Made by a program: the position numbers and the translations under genes. Shown in pieces: positions 60,365 through 64,000 of a stretch of 64,000 nt of DNA. Origin of the DNA: Candidatus Accumulibacter contiguus (GTDB lineage: Bacteria > Pseudomonadota > Gammaproteobacteria > Burkholderiales > Rhodocyclaceae); the NCBI RefSeq assembly GCF_012940005.1, contig NZ_SPMX01000010.1:62001-126000 (forward strand). The letters are read 5' to 3'. Below the pieces are notes generated by a model. The model was not told where the DNA came from. It saw only the letters and a program-made list of their open reading frames with translations, and ran no database searches. Every line of letters begins with the position of its first letter. The stretch's first letter is position 1.

Positions 60365-61058
60365 CCGCAGGCGTTGCTCGCATCTTTCCTTGATAAATAC
60401 CCATAATCGATCTTGCGGGGAAACCTCGTGAAGCGCTAGAATCTCATGGCGCCGTGTGGTGATTCGGCGGGAGTGGATTGACCAGGGGGAGGCGATGGCT
60501 GTCGTGCAGCAATGCGTCCGGGCGGGGCTGGTGCGTGCCTCGATGCATGCGCAGCTCTGGCATTCTCTGGCCGATGCAAGCGATCTGCTGCACCATCGAC
60601 TGCTCTCCTGGGATGATCCCCGGCACCTCTTCCGTGGCACGCGCAGGAGGGTGGGCCAGGCGGTCAATCGCCGGCGGATTACCTGTCTGCTGCGGCCAAT
60701 GCCCTTGGCCGCTGGAGCACCAGGGCCAGACTCCGCCCGCTCCTTCCCTGAACACAATTCCTCTCCTTGCCTGCCCCCTGGCGTCCTCCTGGTCGAGCCC
60801 AACCAGGTCTGGAGCCCGGATCACTCCGGCATCCGCCCGGCCCATGCCTGCGCGCCCCTTGTAGCGCTCATCGACCACCGCCAGGTGATCGGTCGGCGAA
60901 TCAACCACCCCATTGAAGCCGTCGTCCGTCGTCTTGACTCCGGGGTCTGCTTGAACTGTTGATGGAACCCAGCCATGCTGTTGGGATGTTTCGAAATTTG
61001 CATACGCAATGATGAATGTGTGTTTTGAGCAACGATTAACGTATTTCGGAGGCAATAC
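60365..61058. other. Intergenic region with transposase relic
   Basis: About 690 bases between meh and the HpcH-related gene. The first 90 bases show nothing. A degenerate IS3-type frame occupies 60456-60962. The last 95 bases hold the likely promoter and the ribosome site (GGAGGC) of the next gene. Confidence 0.5.
60456..60962 (+). pseudogene. Degenerate IS3-family transposase (OrfB) fragment
   Basis: The frame reads VNRRRITCLLRPMPLAAGAP, then LLVEPNQVWSPDHSGIRPA and APLVALIDHRQVIGRRINH. This follows the IS3 OrfB pattern (VNRKRVQRLMR..., PNQVWSTDITYIRLAHGF, YLVAIIDWYSRKVL) with the first DDE Asp kept, as D in SPDHSGI. It lacks the N-terminus and everything after the first catalytic region, and no flanking inverted repeats are seen. 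This is an old insertion, now decayed. Confidence 0.65.
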
Positions 61059-62502
61059 ATGAAGCTCACGCTGACCCACGACGAAATGAATTCCTACTGC
61101 AGCGAGCTGCACGATTCCAATGCAGCTTTCAAGTCCGATTACCCTGCGGACTCCTTTGAGAGGCAGCCGGTGCACACGGTTTACGGAGGTGCCAATCTGT
61201 TCAAGGCCGGTTTTGCTGCCAAATTGGGTGAAGTGGCGCTCAAGACTCTCGACACCTATGCGCCCAACTACCTGGTGTTTGGCCGCGTTCTGGGTCTGCC
61301 GGGGTCGGAAACACTGCCGACGAACCCCATCTACCAGGAAAGCCTGACGCGTGCACTGGAAAGCAATCCCGAGCAGGTGCGCGGGGTCAAACCGGCGGCC
61401 TGGCTGGCTTACACGGTCTTCAACCGGGTGCTGAAAAAGCTGCAGACCGAGCCGATCGAGGACAACCGCATCGATTTCGAGGATGGTTACGGCAATCGTC
61501 CCGACGATGAGGAAGACGGCCATGCCGTCGCGGCGGCCGATGAAGTCGCCAGAGGCATGCGCGAGAATCTGCTCTCGCCATTTATCGGTATTCGCATTAA
61601 AACGTTTTCGGACGAGTGCAAGGTTCGCTCGATTCGTACCCTGGACATTTTCCTGACCCGCCTGGCCGAGAAAACCGGTGGCAAATTGCCACAGAATTTC
61701 ATCGTCACGCTCCCCAAGGTGGTCACCGCGACGCAGGTTTCCACCTGCGCCAGGATTCTCGAGAATCTCGAAGCCCGACTCGGCTTTGCGAAGGATTCCC
61801 TGAGAATGGAGATCATGATCGAAACCACTCAGTCGATCATCAATTACCGGGGGGGAAAACACGGTGCCGCTGCTGGTCGCTGCTGCTGGTGGCCGTTGCC
61901 GCTCGGCGATTTTCGGAACCTACGATTACACGGCCTCGTGCAACATCACGGCGGCACACCAGAGTCATACTCATCCGGCCTGCGATTTTGCCCGCCATGT
62001 GTTGCAGGTCAGCCTCGCCGGAACCGGCATCACCATCAGCGACGGTGCGACCACCAGCATGCCGATCGGACCCCACAAGGCTGCCAGGGACGCAGTGCTG
62101 ACCGCCCAGCAGATGGACGAGAATCGCGCCGTCGTGCATGCTGCCTGGAAGCTGCACTACGATAACATCATGCACTCGATGCGACATGCCTACTATCAGG
62201 GTTGGGATCTGAATCCGGGGCAGTTGCCGGTGCGCTATGCGGCGGTCGATACCTTCTTCCTCAGCGGCCTGCAGGATGCCTCGGCCAGGCTGAACGCATT
62301 CCTGAACAAGGCCGCCCAGGCGACGCTGGTGGGCAATACCTTCGACGATGCGGCGACAGGCCAGGGCCTGCTGAACTTCTTCCTGCGGGGAATGGCGTGC
62401 GGGGCGATCACCGAGCAGGAAGTTCTGGCGACAGGGATCACCCTGGACGAGTTGCGTTCGCGTTCGTTTGTGCGCATTGTCAATAATCGGGCCAAACAGT
62501 AG
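61059..62502 (+). CDS. HpcH/HpaI aldolase-related protein (DUF6986-like; frameshifted)
   Basis: About 480 residues after repair. The start MKLTLTHDEMNSYCSEL is followed by IDFEDGYGNRPDDEEDGHAV, IVTLPKVVTATQVSTC and MEIMIETTQSIINYR, a TIM-barrel metal and acid pattern of the HpcH/HpaI group. A run of seven G at about 61849-61855 has one G too many; with six the frame continues IINYRGENTVPLLVAAAGGR and on to SLAGTGITISDGATTSMPIG. Its function is unknown. It lies 21 bases before the methylsuccinyl-CoA dehydrogenase-like gene, so a role with a CoA-ester or 2-oxoacid substrate is plausible. Confidence 0.75.
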
Positions 62503-62523
62503 CCACCAGGAAGGGAACGAACC

Positions 62524-64000
62524 ATGACTGAGCTCAGGAGCGACATGAGCGCATTACCGTATCTCGAATCAGCCGATTCGGTGATCAGGAAATCACTGAC
62601 CTGGATCAAGCAGCAATGCGTCGGCGGCAAGGGAGTCTCGAACGAGAAACTGGACGAGCACCAGATGGCCAGCTTCGATCTGGCCTGGTGTGCCGCCGAA
62701 TCGACCGCGGCACGCTTTGCGGCCGAATATGCGCGCAAAGCGGCCGCCGCAACGGGCGATGGCGTCTGCCTGGAAGAGCGGATGGCCCGGGTTTTTTGTG
62801 CCGAGGCCTTGCAAAACATCCACAATCGTTTGCGGGCGCGACCGCAGAGTTTCGGTCTGAACGACGCCGATCTGGCGGACCTGGACTCTTCGGCTCTCAG
62901 CCGTTTCTGCCAGAAGCAACTGGATGCAGGCAATCTGGAAGCGCTGGGCAGGGAGGTCATTGCCTTGAACGGCGCCAGCGGTGCCTACCTGCTCGACGAT
63001 CACGCCACGATGATGCAGGACACGTTCCGCAAACTGGCTACCAACGTGGTGATGCCTCTGGCCGAGGAGATCCATCGGGAAGACCGGATCATTCCACCGG
63101 AGATACTCGATCCACTGACCGAAATGGGTTGCTTCGGCCTGTCGATCCCCGAGCGTTATGGTGGTCTCCAGAGCGACGATCATGAAGATAACATGGGGAT
63201 GATCGTGGTCACCGAGGAGCTCTCGCGCGGCTCGCTCGGTGCAGCGGGTAGCCTGATCACGCGTCCGGAAATCCTCAGCCGCGCCCTGCTCAAGGGGGGA
63301 ACCGAAGAGCAGCGGCAAAAGTGGCTACCCCAGGTGGCACTGGGCGATCCCTTGTGTGCCATTGCCGTCACTGAACCGGATACCGGTTCCGATGTCGCCG
63401 CCATGCGCCTCAAAGCGAGCAAGTGCGATGGCGGCTGGATCCTCGACGGCGTCAAGACCTGGTGCACCATGGCTGGCAAGGCTGGACTTCTCCTGGTTCT
63501 TGCGCGCTCCAATCCGGACCGTTCGCTCGGCCATCGGGGGCTCAGCATGTTCCTGGTCGAAAAGGACTCGTATGAAGGGCACGACTTCGAATATCGACAA
63601 GCACAGGGCGGTGTATTGACCGGCCGGGCGATTTCGACCATCGGTTATCGCGGGATGCATTCCTACGAGGTCTTCTTCGACAATGTCTTTGTCCCCGATG
63701 AAAATCTGGTGGGTGGGCCGGCGGGCGAAGGAAAAGGCTTTTACTTCACCATGGCCGGATTTGCCGGCGGGCGTATTCAGACGGCTGCGCGTGCGATTGG
63801 TGTCATGCAGGCCGCTTTCGAACGGGCAGTTTCGTATTCCCAGGAACGTAAGGCATTCGGCAAGCCGATCGGCGATTTTCAGCTCACCCTCGTCAAGCTG
63901 GCGCGCATGGCGACGCTGCTGACCGTTTCCCGCCAATTCACCTACGCCGTGGGCAGTTTGATGGATCAGGGTCAGGGGCAGATGGAAGCCAGCATGGTGA
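62524..64000 (+). CDS. mcd: Methylsuccinyl-CoA dehydrogenase-like acyl-CoA dehydrogenase (partial)
   Basis: 492 residues to the window edge, incomplete. The acyl-CoA dehydrogenase core begins near residue 165 after a long N-terminal extension (MTELRSDMSALPYLESADSV...), as in (2S)-methylsuccinyl-CoA dehydrogenase. Core motifs: MGCFGLSIPERYGGL, IVVTEELSRGSLGAAGSLITRPEI, AIAVTEPDTGSDVAAM, IGYRGMHSYEVFFDNVFVP, GGRIQTAARAIGVMQAAFERAVSY. It makes mesaconyl-C1-CoA from methylsuccinyl-CoA in the ethylmalonyl-CoA pathway. Another acyl-CoA dehydrogenase is possible, since the substrate-specific residues are not assessed here. Confidence 0.75.
   Translation, partial: MTELRSDMSALPYLESADSVIRKSLTWIKQQCVGGKGVSNEKLDEHQMASFDLAWCAAESTAARFAAEYARKAAAATGDGVCLEERMARVFCAEALQNIHNRLRARPQSFGLNDADLADLDSSALSRFCQKQLDAGNLEALGREVIALNGASGAYLLDDHATMMQDTFRKLATNVVMPLAEEIHREDRIIPPEILDPLTEMGCFGLSIPERYGGLQSDDHEDNMGMIVVTEELSRGSLGAAGSLITRPEILSRALLKGGTEEQRQKWLPQVALGDPLCAIAVTEPDTGSDVAAMRLKASKCDGGWILDGVKTWCTMAGKAGLLLVLARSNPDRSLGHRGLSMFLVEKDSYEGHDFEYRQAQGGVLTGRAISTIGYRGMHSYEVFFDNVFVPDENLVGGPAGEGKGFYFTMAGFAGGRIQTAARAIGVMQAAFERAVSYSQERKAFGKPIGDFQLTLVKLARMATLLTVSRQFTYAVGSLMDQGQGQMEASMV

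Overview
The window is high-GC, densely coded bacterial chromosome and looks betaproteobacterial. The gene orders ffs-dnaX-ybaB-recR, petABC-sspAB, trxA-rho and pyrG-kdsA-eno-ftsB all point there. Polyhydroxyalkanoate (PHA) granule genes and a 3-hydroxypropionate-type mesaconyl-CoA cluster are both present, which suggests a Rhodocyclaceae-like organism; Candidatus Accumulibacter is my best guess. That identification is inference, because there is no rRNA in the window.

Layout. 0-2.3 kb: an AAA+ ATPase of the contractile-injection-system type at the edge of what may be a larger cluster. 2.9-3.7 kb: a spermidine-synthase-like protein. 4.1-8.2 kb: a five-gene aldehyde oxidoreductase operon resembling Aromatoleum AorABC, with a MoaD-like and a small unknown gene. 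8.2-11 kb: SRP RNA, dnaX, ybaB, recR. 11.1-14.9 kb: cytochrome bc1 genes and sspAB. 15.2-22 kb: an RND efflux system with a divergent TetR regulator. 22-31 kb: a neutral-lipid and PHA-granule neighbourhood with a ProQ-like protein, a two-domain fatty acyl-CoA reductase, phasin, patatin, TetR, a TPR-like protein, wax ester synthase, acyl-CoA-binding protein and a PHA-system protein. 31-53 kb: mostly housekeeping genes (rsgA, orn, rpmE, rho, trxA, fdxA, fadD, pyrG, kdsA, eno, ftsB, slyD, mutS). 53-60.3 kb: mch, mcl, mct and two smt genes on the minus strand and meh divergent, which together encode every step of the glyoxylate-assimilating half of the 3-hydroxypropionate bicycle. 61-64 kb: an unusual HpcH/HpaI-related protein and the start of a gene very like methylsuccinyl-CoA dehydrogenase of the ethylmalonyl-CoA pathway.

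How they fit. The right-hand 11 kb converges on mesaconyl-CoA. The 3-hydroxypropionate half-cycle would make pyruvate and acetyl-CoA from propionyl-CoA plus glyoxylate. Methylsuccinyl-CoA dehydrogenase would feed the same intermediate from acetyl-CoA via the ethylmalonyl-CoA route. The 23-31 kb block holds the reductase and acyltransferase needed to make fatty alcohols and wax esters, next to PHA-granule proteins.

Two sequence-level features cut across the window. Seven genes carry eight single-base frameshifts, mostly at homopolymers and including dnaX and petC, which is best explained by sequencing or assembly error. Four copies of one intergenic repeat with a palindromic core lie between genes, and two of them start exactly at stop codons of the mesaconyl-CoA cluster. 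Two decayed transposase fragments flank that cluster.
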